Shown here: positions 1 to 6,664 of the stretch, piece after piece
Layout of the letters: each line of letters starts with the position of its first letter
How positions within the stretch are numbered: the first letter of the stretch is position 1
NCBI GenBank assembly: GCA_009780285.1
Contig: WRAL01000017.1
Span: 1-11,013 of the forward strand
Reading direction: 5' to 3'
From: Treponema sp.
GTDB taxonomy: Bacteria; Spirochaetota; Spirochaetia; Treponematales; Breznakiellaceae
DNA length: 11,013 nucleotides
Position numbers and translations under genes: made by a program
Notes under the pieces: generated by a model
What the model was told of the DNA's origin: nothing
The model's database searches: none
The model's input: the letters and a program-made list of their open reading frames with translations, nothing else

Positions 1-75
1 GGTGCCAGGCACTGCGGCCGCATGTCCGGCACCCGAGCCTGTACGCTCAGGCGCGCATCCAAGCCCTGACAACCT

Positions 76-115
76 AAAACTTTTTGGCGGGACGAATGTC
101 CCGCCAAAAAGTTTT
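76..115. terminator. Long perfect hairpin, bidirectional terminator-like
   Basis: An 18-bp perfect stem (76-93 pairing with 98-115) closes on a four-base loop, GAAT. The core is GC-rich (GGCGGGAC/GTCCCGCC). It is flanked by an A/T tract on each side, so either strand would give a stem followed by a T-rich run (GTTTTT at 111-116 on +). This is the form of a bidirectional rho-independent terminator. It would separate flbB from whatever flagellar gene lies to the left. The T run is partly inside the stem, so termination is inferred, not certain. Confidence 0.5.
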
Positions 116-161
116 TCCTACAGAAAAGCGGCCTTTCCTGACAAAGATCCCATCGCGTATG

Positions 162-247
162 CCCTCCGGCCAGCGGGCGCGCTGCCGCGAGAGGGCATTC
201 GCGCAGCGCCATGACCGAGCGTGGCAGCGCGCCCGCTGGCCGGAGGG
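162..247. repeat. Perfect 25-bp inverted repeat, long hairpin
   Basis: Positions 162-186 are the exact reverse complement of 223-247. The stem extends three more pairs inward if a G-T wobble is allowed, leaving about 30 bases between the arms. The arms are very GC-rich. No convincing coding sequence or RBS runs through it. Smaller hairpins lie to its left (GTGCC/GGCAC at 2-12; GCCTG/CAGGC at 37-52). The remainder of 1-349 shows only the terminator-like hairpin and the flbB promoter. It could be a REP/MITE-like element or an mRNA structure; one copy cannot decide. Confidence 0.6.
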
Positions 248-300
248 GGCCACCGATCAGAGTCCGCAGGTCAAAAGGCCGCGAGGCCCCTCATTATTCG

Positions 301-329
301 TTGCTTTTATGCCGAAACTGTACTATGAT
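301..329 (+). promoter_or_regulatory. Candidate sigma70-type promoter for flbB
   Basis: TTGCTT (301-306) and TATGAT (324-329) are separated by 17 bases, the optimal sigma70 spacing. The start point would fall near 336, just ahead of the GGGAG ribosome site (336-340), leaving a very short leader before the flbB ATG at 350. It lies downstream of the terminator-like hairpin, consistent with flbB having its own transcript start. This is seen by eye only; the -35 matches consensus at three of six positions. Confidence 0.4.
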
Positions 330-349
330 CGACGCGGGAGAAAAATATC

Positions 350-946
350 ATGGTTGGTAAAGTGATTGCGCTTTTGGTGCTGATCGTCGCGCTCGCGGCG
401 GGGGGCATCGTTTGGTTCGATTACTTGCATCTCATCGACGCAAGGACGGTTTTGGCCCCCGTGTACGGGCTTTTCGGGAGGGAAGGGCGCAGCCAGCCCA
501 GGGCGGGCCCGGACGAATTGATCAATCTAGACGCGGAGCGCTTCGCGATCCGGCTTGAGGCCGTTGACATGCGCGCGCGGGAACTTGACACGCAGGAAAG
601 GGACATAGATTTCCGCTGGGTTCAGCTTGAGCAGGCGGCGCAGGAACTTGAGGAACGGCAAAGATCGCTTGAGGACTGGGAAAATTCCCTCAGAGCCGTG
701 GCCTTGGATGCCGACAATAGGGACAGGAACGTCGAGCAAAACGCCCGGTACCTCTCCGGAATGCCGCCCGCCGCCGCGGTGGGCATAATCTCGGAGATGG
801 ACGACCAGTACATTGTCGACGTGTTTCGGATGACCGAGCAGATCGCGCGCGCCGAGGGCTCCCTGTCGCTGGTTTCCGTCTGGCTTTCCATGATGGATCC
901 GTCGCGGGCCGCCGAGGTTCAGCGCAGGATGGTCAGCAACCCTTAA
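350..946 (+). CDS. flbB: FlbB, periplasmic-flagella collar protein
   Basis: FlbB is a spirochaete flagellar protein; in Borrelia it is a base component of the collar around the periplasmic motor and is needed for stator assembly. The 198-residue product has an N-terminal membrane anchor (about 4-26), a charged coiled coil rich in Glu/Arg/Gln (about 60-125), and a C-terminal MgtE_N/MotE-like helical domain (about 133-195) with YLSGMPPAAAVGIISEM and SVWLSMMDPSRAAEV. The ATG has GGGAG nine bases upstream. In Treponema flbB lies just before fliK, as here, but here 468 non-coding bases separate them. Identity rests on domain order and operon position, so a generic MotE-like name is the fallback. 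Confidence 0.82.
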   Translation: MVGKVIALLVLIVALAAGGIVWFDYLHLIDARTVLAPVYGLFGREGRSQPRAGPDELINLDAERFAIRLEAVDMRARELDTQERDIDFRWVQLEQAAQELEERQRSLEDWENSLRAVALDADNRDRNVEQNARYLSGMPPAAAVGIISEMDDQYIVDVFRMTEQIARAEGSLSLVSVWLSMMDPSRAAEVQRRMVSNP

Positions 947-963
947 GGATCGGCGATCCTTAA
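943..963 (+). terminator. Hairpin overlapping the flbB stop codon
   Basis: TTAAGGATC (943-951) pairs perfectly with GATCCTTAA (955-963) around a GGC loop. The flbB stop codon TAA (944-946) lies inside the left arm. The unit AAGGATCGGCG is repeated directly after it, and a T-rich run (977-985) follows about 14 bases later, then the palindrome TTTTCCGGAAAA (982-993). It may end or stabilise the flbB transcript. The distance to the T run is too great for a classic terminator. Confidence 0.35.
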
Positions 964-1010
964 GGATCGGCGCTCGTTCTTTTTTCCGGAAAACCTTAAT
1001 CAATAGAGTT

Positions 1011-1330
1011 GCTCGGAAACTTCAGTTTCCGAGCCAATTCCGCTGAAAACGGCAAAATACGCAGTATTTTGCTAGGGAAGGAGGCGCTTGCAAAACTTCA
1101 GGTTTGCAAGCGCACCGCTAAAAAATGCATGTTTCGTAGCCCATAGGGCGAGAAACTGCATAGCCTCTTGCAAAACTAACCGAGTTTTGCGAGAGGCTCG
1201 AAGGACTGATTAAATCCGATGGGGGTTTAATCAGTCCTACTTAACCGCTTCTGCGCAGCGCCAGCGAGCAGAAGCCATCGTACCGCAGGTACGCGGGGAC
1301 CGCTGATTTCCTTATTAATCAGCGGTTCCC
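1011..1330. repeat. Array of closely packed stem-loops between flbB and fliK
   Basis: Consecutive hairpins fill this stretch with few unpaired bases: 1011-1034 (10-bp stem, TTCA loop); 1052-1072 (9 bp, GCA loop); 1084-1113 (11 bp plus one pair, TTCA loop); 1125-1161 (about 10 bp with a bulge, inner GCCC/GGGC); 1163-1197 (15 bp, one G-T); 1202-1238 (13 bp); 1247-1275 (8 bp); 1279-1293 (6 bp, GCA loop); 1295-1330 (14 bp, one wobble). Some stems share words: CTTGCAAAACT occurs in the third and fifth, CTGATT/AATCAG in the sixth and ninth. I see no protein-coding potential in 947-1414. Positions 1331-1414 hold only the fliK RBS. Confidence 0.75.
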
Positions 1331-1414
1331 TAGGCTTGTCCGACATCTGACCGAGTCGTCGAACAGGTCCAATACCCTCCGGGCGCGGCCCGGAAAGCAG
1401 GAGGATCGGGAACG

Positions 1415-2848
1415 ATGCTTTTATCTCCCGTTGCCGAATTGGCGCTTGCGCCTCAGGAAGCGAAGGACAGGGATTCCCGTCCTGATCTCGCCGAGGAAAG
1501 CGGCCAGCCAAGCGATTTTTCCAGAATTTTTGCCGGCATTCTCGCCGCGCAGCCGGAAGGCCGTCCGGAAGCTCAGTCCGAGCGCCCGGCGCAGGATTCA
1601 GGCGATTCCGAGGAGGGCCTTTTAAGCCTGGCCTTGGCCCTTGAGCTTGGGCAGGCGTCCGGCGAGGCTCCCGTTCCCGCGCGCGAATCCGAGGCCGCGC
1701 CTGAGCAATGGTTTTTTTCCCTGCCGGAAAACCCTTCAGGCGCCCTCGCGCTCGTCGATCCGGAGCTTGCCTTGTCGGACGAGGCCTTGGCTCAGGCGGG
1801 AATTCCCCCGGAAGGCATTTTCCAGGCCATCGCGTCGGCCGAAAAGCCGGCGATTGCAGACGGCGCGCCTGCCTTGGCGCAGAGCCTCCAGGCAAATCCC
1901 CTGGGCGAGGCGGCCCAGGCCGCGCGCCTCCACCCCGAGCCGGCTCAGGCCGAGCAGCAGTCGGCCGGCGCGCAGGCGGAGCTTGCAAAGGCGCCTGAAG
2001 GGCCGATGATAGAGATCGTTTCGGCCACCGGCGCTCGCGACGCCTCCAATGGGACGCGCTCCTCCGGCGAGGGGCAAAAGGCCTCGCTCGACTTTGCGCA
2101 AGGCCCCGCAAAGGAAGGCGCGCAGACGGCGCAGTCCCGTGACGGGGGCGCCGCGTTCGGGCAGGAACAGTCGCGCGAGGGCCTGGCCCGACGCGGGACA
2201 GCGGCGACGGCGCGGGAAGCGCGGGTCGCCGCGACGCGCGCGGAAGGCCAGGGAGCAAGCCCCGCGGCGCAGGAGGCGGCTCGCGCGCCGGCTGAAGGCT
2301 CGGCCGCCAGGGAAGCGGCCGTCGATCTTCGCGCTCCGGCGCAAAACGGCCATTCCGCCGCCGCCACCGCCTGGGAGGCAAGGCCCTCGCAGGCCATGGA
2401 AAACATGCTCGCGCGCGATCTTGGCCAGCGCATGAACGTCGAGATCGCGCGTCAGGCGACGATCATCCTGCGCGACGGCGGCGAGGGGATTATTCGCCTT
2501 GCGCTTAGGCCGGAAAGTCTGGGCCATGTAAAGATAAGCCTTGAAATGGCCGAAAACAAAATAACCGGGCGCATAGTCGTTCAGAGCGAGGAGGCCCTGA
2601 GGGCCTTCGAGCGCGAGCTTGACTCCCTTAAAGAGGAGCTTCGGGCGGCCGGCTTCGCGGGGGCGGATCTGCAGATGTCGCTCGCCGAAAAGGACGCCGA
2701 GGAAAGATGGCAGGAAATCGAGGACGGCAGGGCGATACCCCTAAGGCTGGCCGCTTCCCGCTACGACGATTCCTCGGAAACGATCGACGACGCGCAGGCG
2801 CGCGCCCTGTACTGGCACGGACAGCGGGCCGTGGACATGCTCGCGTAA
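1415..2848 (+). CDS. fliK: FliK, flagellar hook-length control protein
   Basis: FliK is the secreted ruler that measures hook length and switches export from hook to filament substrates. The 477-residue product has a long Ala/Glu/Gln/Pro-rich, low-complexity N-terminal part (to about residue 325), normal for FliK and poorly conserved. It ends in the conserved Flg_hook domain (about 345-425), with IRLALRPESLGHVKISLEM and a following Glu-rich helix. The ATG has AGGAGGA (1399-1405) nine bases upstream. flgD and flgE follow directly, as in spirochaetes. A tail after the domain (about 430-477) is of unknown role. Long antisense reading frames opposite this gene are composition artefacts. Confidence 0.88.
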   Translation: MLLSPVAELALAPQEAKDRDSRPDLAEESGQPSDFSRIFAGILAAQPEGRPEAQSERPAQDSGDSEEGLLSLALALELGQASGEAPVPARESEAAPEQWFFSLPENPSGALALVDPELALSDEALAQAGIPPEGIFQAIASAEKPAIADGAPALAQSLQANPLGEAAQAARLHPEPAQAEQQSAGAQAELAKAPEGPMIEIVSATGARDASNGTRSSGEGQKASLDFAQGPAKEGAQTAQSRDGGAAFGQEQSREGLARRGTAATAREARVAATRAEGQGASPAAQEAARAPAEGSAAREAAVDLRAPAQNGHSAAATAWEARPSQAMENMLARDLGQRMNVEIARQATIILRDGGEGIIRLALRPESLGHVKISLEMAENKITGRIVVQSEEALRAFERELDSLKEELRAAGFAGADLQMSLAEKDAEERWQEIEDGRAIPLRLAASRYDDSSETIDDAQARALYWHGQRAVDMLA

Positions 2849-2873
2849 TGAATTTTTAGGAGAGAATTGACGA

Positions 2874-3335
2874 ATGAACGCTTTGTCAGGTTTCGACGCC
2901 ACCGCGGCGTTCGCGCTGAACTCGGAAGAGCAGTTTAGGCTGGACCAGCTTGTGAACGAGACGAACAACAGGCTCAACGAGGGGCGCAGGCCCCAGCAGG
3001 AGCTTGGAAGGGACGACTTTCTCAGGCTCCTGATCACCCAGCTTTCCCATCAGGATCCGATGAATCCCATGGAAGACAGGGAATTCATCGCGCAGATGGC
3101 GCAGTTCTCCACGCTGGAGCAGATGACCAACATGGCCGCCGACTTTTCGCGGCTTACGGCCCTGCTTTCCGGCAGCGAGGCTTCCCAGTCCCTGGGCAGA
3201 ACGGTCGAGGTCGCCGACGGCGATCGCACGGTGCAGGGGGTCGTGAGGGCGATAACGAGAGGGGACGCGCCGCAGGTTTTTGTGGACGGCGCTTACTATA
3301 ACTGGACCCAGGTGCAGAAGGTCTTTGACGAATAA
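2874..3335 (+). CDS. flgD: FlgD, hook cap / hook assembly scaffold
   Basis: FlgD caps the growing hook and lets FlgE subunits add beneath it; it is exported by the flagellar secretion system. The 153-residue product carries the family signature around residues 45-90: LGRDDFLRLLITQLSHQDP, then NPMED and FIAQMAQFSTLEQM. The C-terminal part (about 105-150) looks like a reduced Tudor-like region, and at about 150 residues the protein is on the short side for FlgD (E. coli about 230), without a clear FlgD Ig domain. RBS AGGAGAGA (2858-2865) precedes the ATG. It sits 25 bases after fliK and 21 before flgE. Confidence 0.92.
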   Translation: MNALSGFDATAAFALNSEEQFRLDQLVNETNNRLNEGRRPQQELGRDDFLRLLITQLSHQDPMNPMEDREFIAQMAQFSTLEQMTNMAADFSRLTALLSGSEASQSLGRTVEVADGDRTVQGVVRAITRGDAPQVFVDGAYYNWTQVQKVFDE

Positions 3336-3356
3336 CGACTAAGGAGAAATATTGTT

Positions 3357-4751
3357 ATGATGCGATCACTGTTTTCAGGCGTTTCCGGTCTTCAGAACCA
3401 TCAGACCAGGATGGACGTGCTTGGCAATAACATTGCCAATATCAACACAACCGGATTTAAGCGCAATCGGGTTAATTTTCAGGACATTCTGTACCAGCAG
3501 CTTCAGGGCGCATCCCGCCCCACGGCGGAGCTTGGCGGCACGAACCCGCGCGAGGTGGGCCTTGGAATGAGCGTCGCCTCCATAGACACCGTCCATACCC
3601 AGGGCAGCCTTCAGAGCACCGGCATTGGAACCGACCTTGCCATTAGCGGCAACGGCTTTTTCATCCTGGACAATAACGGCGAGCAGGTTTTCACGCGCGC
3701 GGGCGCCTTCGGCGTCGACGCGGACGGCACGCTTGTGAATCCGGCCAACGGAATGAAGGTCCAGGGCTGGATGGCGCAGGACGTGGAAGGCTTCAACCTG
3801 CTGGACGTTTCCAGCCCCATAGGAAACCTGATCATTCCGGTGGGCGAGAAGGATCCGGCCAAGGCGACTACCTTCGTCAACTTCGCCAGCAACCTCGACA
3901 GGCGCATACCGGAAATTCCGGAAGGCGCGACGCCGCTTGAGATTCTTCAAGGGACCTGGAACACCCAGATCGAGGTCTTCGACGGCTTTGGCGAAAGGCA
4001 CATCCTGCAGGTTCAGTTTACCCGCGTGCCGGGCGAGACCAACAGCTGGAACGCGGCCGTCGTCGTGAATCCCGACGCGGAAGTCCTTACCAACACCCGC
4101 GTATGGGCCGCCGGCGACGATCCGGAGGGCGACGACACGGCCACATACTTCAACGTGAACTTCAACAACAACGGCACGCTGCTGAGCGCCATGGACTGGG
4201 ACGGCAACGTTTCCGAGGCCGGCCAGGTGGCGCTGTACGTGGCCTTCGACGTTCCCGGCGCGAACGCGGACGAGGAAGGCTACAGGCACCAGTTTATGCT
4301 GGACCTGGGCCAGGTCGGCGGCTTTACCCGGTCGATCACCCAGTTCGCCGAGGCCAGCTCCACCAGGGCCGTGGAGCAGGACGGCCGTCCGATGGGCTAT
4401 CTGGACAATTTCCGGATAGACCAGATGGGCGTGATCACCGGCGTGTTCTCCAACGGAACCTCCAGGCCGCTGGCGCAGGTCGCGATGGCCAGCTTCACCA
4501 ACCAGGGCGGGCTCGAAAAGGCCGGCGACACTACCTTCAGGCAGTCGAACAATTCCGGCCTTGCCAATATCGGCACGGCGAGAACGATGGGCAGGGGATT
4601 TTTCATCTCCGGCGCGCTGGAAATGTCGAACGTCGACATGGCCGACCAGTTCACGGACATGATCGTGACGCAAAGGGGCTTTCAGGCCAACTCGCGCACG
4701 ATACAGACCGCGGATCAGCTCTTGCAGGAAGTGCTGACGCTGAAGCGCTAG
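3357..4751 (+). CDS. flgE: FlgE, flagellar hook protein (cysteine-free)
   Basis: FlgE polymerises into the hook joining motor and filament, here in the periplasm. The 464-residue product has the N-terminal rod/hook motif (SLFSGVSGLQNHQTRMDVLG, then NNIANINTTGFKR), the central SGNGFFILD block, and the C-terminal Flg_bbr_C helix (about 420-464, MADQFTDMIVTQRGFQANSR). In Treponema denticola the hook is covalently cross-linked by lysinoalanine between Lys165 and Cys178. Here residue 165 is Lys (codon 3849-3851) but residue 178 is Ser (AGC, 3888-3890), within FASNLDRR, and the protein has no Cys anywhere. RBS AAGGAGA (3341-3347) lies nine bases before the first of two tandem ATGs; the second (3360) is also possible. 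Confidence 0.96.
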   Translation: MMRSLFSGVSGLQNHQTRMDVLGNNIANINTTGFKRNRVNFQDILYQQLQGASRPTAELGGTNPREVGLGMSVASIDTVHTQGSLQSTGIGTDLAISGNGFFILDNNGEQVFTRAGAFGVDADGTLVNPANGMKVQGWMAQDVEGFNLLDVSSPIGNLIIPVGEKDPAKATTFVNFASNLDRRIPEIPEGATPLEILQGTWNTQIEVFDGFGERHILQVQFTRVPGETNSWNAAVVVNPDAEVLTNTRVWAAGDDPEGDDTATYFNVNFNNNGTLLSAMDWDGNVSEAGQVALYVAFDVPGANADEEGYRHQFMLDLGQVGGFTRSITQFAEASSTRAVEQDGRPMGYLDNFRIDQMGVITGVFSNGTSRPLAQVAMASFTNQGGLEKAGDTTFRQSNNSGLANIGTARTMGRGFFISGALEMSNVDMADQFTDMIVTQRGFQANSRTIQTADQLLQEVLTLKR

Positions 4752-4777
4752 TCCTTGGCTTTGAGTGATTAGGCATC

Positions 4778-4818
4778 CCGGCCAAGGCGCCGCCATAAAA
4801 GGCGGTTCTTTTGGCCGG
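4778..4818 (+). terminator. Nested hairpin, possible terminator/attenuator after flgE
   Basis: An inner stem CCGCC (4790-4794)/GGCGG (4801-4805) with loop ATAAAA is followed at once by TTCTTTT. An outer stem CCGGCCAA (4778-4785)/TTGGCCGG (4811-4818) uses the end of that T run. The inner stem plus T tract resembles a weak terminator; the outer pairing would compete with it, as in an attenuator. It lies between flgE and flbD and just upstream of a promoter-like sequence, so it may mark a partial transcript boundary. Confidence 0.4.
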
Positions 4819-4823
4819 CGCTA

Positions 4824-4852
4824 TTTACTTATTGCGACTAGGCCACTATAAT
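4824..4852 (+). promoter_or_regulatory. Candidate sigma70-type promoter for flbD-motAB
   Basis: A perfect TATAAT (4847-4852) has TTTACT (4824-4829) at exactly 17 bases, matching four of six -35 positions. The start point would fall about 4858-4860, within a few bases of the flbD ATG at 4862, so the transcript would be leaderless or nearly so. This fits the absence of a good Shine-Dalgarno there. It would let flbD, motA, motB and onward be transcribed apart from the hook genes. Confidence 0.45.
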
Positions 4853-4861
4853 GATTGAAGA

Positions 4862-5059
4862 ATGATAAAAGTAACGAGGCTGGACGGCACGGGGTATTAC
4901 ATAAACCCCCTTCAAATCGAGAGCATAGAGGTTAATCCCGACACGACCTTGGTTATGCAGTCCGGCAGCAGGCATATTGTTCGGGAAGAGGTGGACGACG
5001 TTTTGAGCAGGATTGGGACGTATTACAGACCGGCGAGTCCGCCCGTGATTCAGGAGTAA
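4862..5059 (+). CDS. flbD: FlbD, small flagellar operon protein
   Basis: A 65-residue protein of the FlbD/SwrD family, found between flgE and motA in spirochaetes and some Gram-positives. In Bacillus subtilis SwrD raises flagellar torque through the stators. Family features are the opening MIKVTRLDG, the YYINPLQIESIEV segment, and a Thr/Leu/Val strand then HIVREEVDDVL, typical of this short beta-rich fold. There is no convincing RBS; a near-leaderless start from the TATAAT just upstream is likely. An upstream ATG (4851) stops after four codons. The 3' end contains the RBS of motA, which starts three bases after the stop, suggesting translational coupling. Confidence 0.9.
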   Translation: MIKVTRLDGTGYYINPLQIESIEVNPDTTLVMQSGSRHIVREEVDDVLSRIGTYYRPASPPVIQE

Positions 5060-5062
5060 AGC

Positions 5063-5845
5063 ATGGACATTTCGACCATAATAGGAATCGTAGGCTCGTT
5101 TGGCATGGTGCTGTTCGCCTCCTTCGCGGCAGGCGGCAACCCCATCTTCCTTTTGAACCTGCCGTCCTTTATTATCGTTGTATTGGGTTCCTATTTCGCC
5201 CTCGCGGTCTCGCTTACGCTTGCCAACACCATTGGCATTTTCAGCATAATGAAGAGGGTTTTCAGCATCCCGACTTTCAACGAGCGAAACATAATCCAGA
5301 AGATGACGGCTTTCTCCGAGAAGGCCCGCCGCGAGGGGCTTTTGGCCCTTGAGGACGAGCTTGAGGATCTTGACGACGAGTTCATGAAAAAGGGCCTGCG
5401 CCTGGTGGTCGACGGAACGGAGGAAGGCATCATCCGCGAGCTTATGGAGCTTGAGCTGAGCCAGATGCAGTCGCGGCACGCCGAAAGGCAGGGCTGGATG
5501 CTTACCTGGGCGGCGCTCGCCCCGGCCTTCGGGATGATGGGAACGGTCGTCGGCCTTGTAAACATGCTCCAGAACCTGGAGGACAGGGCCAGCATAGGCC
5601 CCAACATGGCCTTGGCCATCATAACCACCCTTTACGGCTCGCTCGTGGCGAACGTCATGGCCGTGCCCTTTTCCACCAAGCTGAAAAGCCAGAGCCTTCA
5701 GGAGGCGACGGTCAAGGAAATGATAATCGAGGGAGTGCTTTCCATACAGAAGGGGGACAACACGCGCATCTTGACCATGAAGCTGATGGCCTACCTGTCC
5801 CCCGGCCTCCGCAAGGAAATGGAAAAGCAGCTTGATAAGGACTAG
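5063..5845 (+). CDS. motA: MotA, flagellar motor stator subunit
   Basis: MotA is the inner-membrane stator subunit that, with MotB, forms the ion channel and pushes on the rotor. The 260-residue length is typical. Membrane segments are at about 5-24, 32-58, 148-170 and 180-205. The cytoplasmic loop has charged residues around 89-100 (ARREGLLALEDEL) in the place of E. coli Arg90/Glu98. Pro154 (ALAPAFGMMGTVVG) and Pro202 (ANVMAVPFSTKL) fit the two conserved channel prolines. RBS AGGAG (5052-5056) lies inside the end of flbD. motB starts three bases after the stop. No key residue appears missing. Confidence 0.96.
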   Translation: MDISTIIGIVGSFGMVLFASFAAGGNPIFLLNLPSFIIVVLGSYFALAVSLTLANTIGIFSIMKRVFSIPTFNERNIIQKMTAFSEKARREGLLALEDELEDLDDEFMKKGLRLVVDGTEEGIIRELMELELSQMQSRHAERQGWMLTWAALAPAFGMMGTVVGLVNMLQNLEDRASIGPNMALAIITTLYGSLVANVMAVPFSTKLKSQSLQEATVKEMIIEGVLSIQKGDNTRILTMKLMAYLSPGLRKEMEKQLDKD

Positions 5846-5848
5846 GCC

Positions 5849-6604
5849 ATGGCAGCGGTAGCGGCGATTCGAAAAAAACGAAAGAGAGCGGATGGCAAGA
5901 GCGTCAACTCCGACGGCTGGCTTGCGACCTACGCGGACATGATAACGCTCATGATGACGTTCTTCGTCATCTTCTTTAACCCGGACGAGATCACGCAGGA
6001 GCAGATCGACGCGATCGCCGCCTCCATGCGCACGGGCGGAATAGGGTCCCTGGCCGGCGGCCTTACCCTTTCCTCCGGCCGGGGCGCCGATCTCGGAAGC
6101 ACGATAATGTCCCTGCCGTCGATGGAGCGGGGGCAGGTCATGGGCCAGGCCCTGCGCAGGGCGGTCAGCGTTTTTTCCCCGGAGATTCGCTCCAACATGA
6201 TCCGCGTGACTCACGACGAAAGGGGCGTGGTCATAACCCTCGCCTCGGACGCTTTTTTCCATTCGGCGAGCGCCCAGATCAACATCGAGCAGACCAGGGA
6301 CACGCTTTTGAGGCTCGGCAGCCTTCTCGCGTCCGAGGAGCTCGCCGGCAGGACCTTTAGGATAGAGGGCCACGCGGACAGCTCGCCCATAGATCCGGCC
6401 GGGCCCTGGACCTCGAACTGGGAGCTTTCCGCCCTGCGTTCCGTCAACGTGCTTCACTACCTGACCGATCTGGGCCTTAGGGAGGACAGGTTTCAGGCCA
6501 CCGGCTTTTCCGACACGCGGCCTATCGCGACGAACGATACGCCGCAGGGCCGGGCCTACAACAGGCGGGTCGACATAATCATCGTCGACGACGCGCATTT
6601 GTGA
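5849..6604 (+). CDS. motB: MotB, flagellar motor stator subunit
   Basis: MotB pairs with MotA, carries the ion-binding Asp, and anchors the stator to peptidoglycan. The 251-residue product has a basic start, one membrane segment (about 24-45, GWLATYADMITLMMTFFVI) with Asp30 as the ion-binding residue, a plug/linker region, and a C-terminal OmpA-like peptidoglycan-binding domain (about 145-247: IEGHADSSP, SNWELSALRSVNVL, AYNRRVDIII). RBS AAGGA (5837-5841) overlaps the end of motA. Whether H+ or Na+ drives it cannot be told with confidence. A 60-base spacer with a hairpin separates it from fliL. Confidence 0.95.
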   Translation: MAAVAAIRKKRKRADGKSVNSDGWLATYADMITLMMTFFVIFFNPDEITQEQIDAIAASMRTGGIGSLAGGLTLSSGRGADLGSTIMSLPSMERGQVMGQALRRAVSVFSPEIRSNMIRVTHDERGVVITLASDAFFHSASAQINIEQTRDTLLRLGSLLASEELAGRTFRIEGHADSSPIDPAGPWTSNWELSALRSVNVLHYLTDLGLREDRFQATGFSDTRPIATNDTPQGRAYNRRVDIIIVDDAHL

Positions 6605-6616
6605 TGTTTTTTACCG

Positions 6617-6637
6617 GCGGGCTTCGCGGAAGCCCGC
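6617..6637 (+). other. Hairpin between motB and fliL
   Basis: GCGGGCTTC (6617-6625) and GAAGCCCGC (6629-6637) form a perfect 9-bp stem with a three-base loop. No T run follows on +; a T6 run (6607-6612) precedes it. It is therefore not a good terminator on +; an mRNA-processing or stability element is as likely. It sits 27 bases upstream of the fliL ATG. Confidence 0.45.
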
Positions 6638-6664
6638 ATCTAAGTGGCTATATGGAGGTTTTGT

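Noticed and set aside
84..365. Open frame of 93 codons across the left intergenic region (also one at 2-214)
   Set aside because: Both run through the inverted repeats, have no RBS and no recognisable protein features, and the longer one overlaps the well-supported flbB start.
943..1330. CRISPR array
   Set aside because: The units are different hairpins of varied length; there are no constant direct repeats with regular spacers and no cas genes.
1227..2381. 384-codon open frame on the - strand opposite fliK
   Set aside because: Arg/Pro-rich product typical of antisense reading of a GC-rich, Ala-rich gene; it also runs into the stem-loop array.
4838..6598. 586-codon open frame on the - strand opposite flbD, motA and motB
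   Set aside because: It is the shadow of three certain genes in GC-rich DNA; its composition (many His, Arg, Gly) has no family signature.
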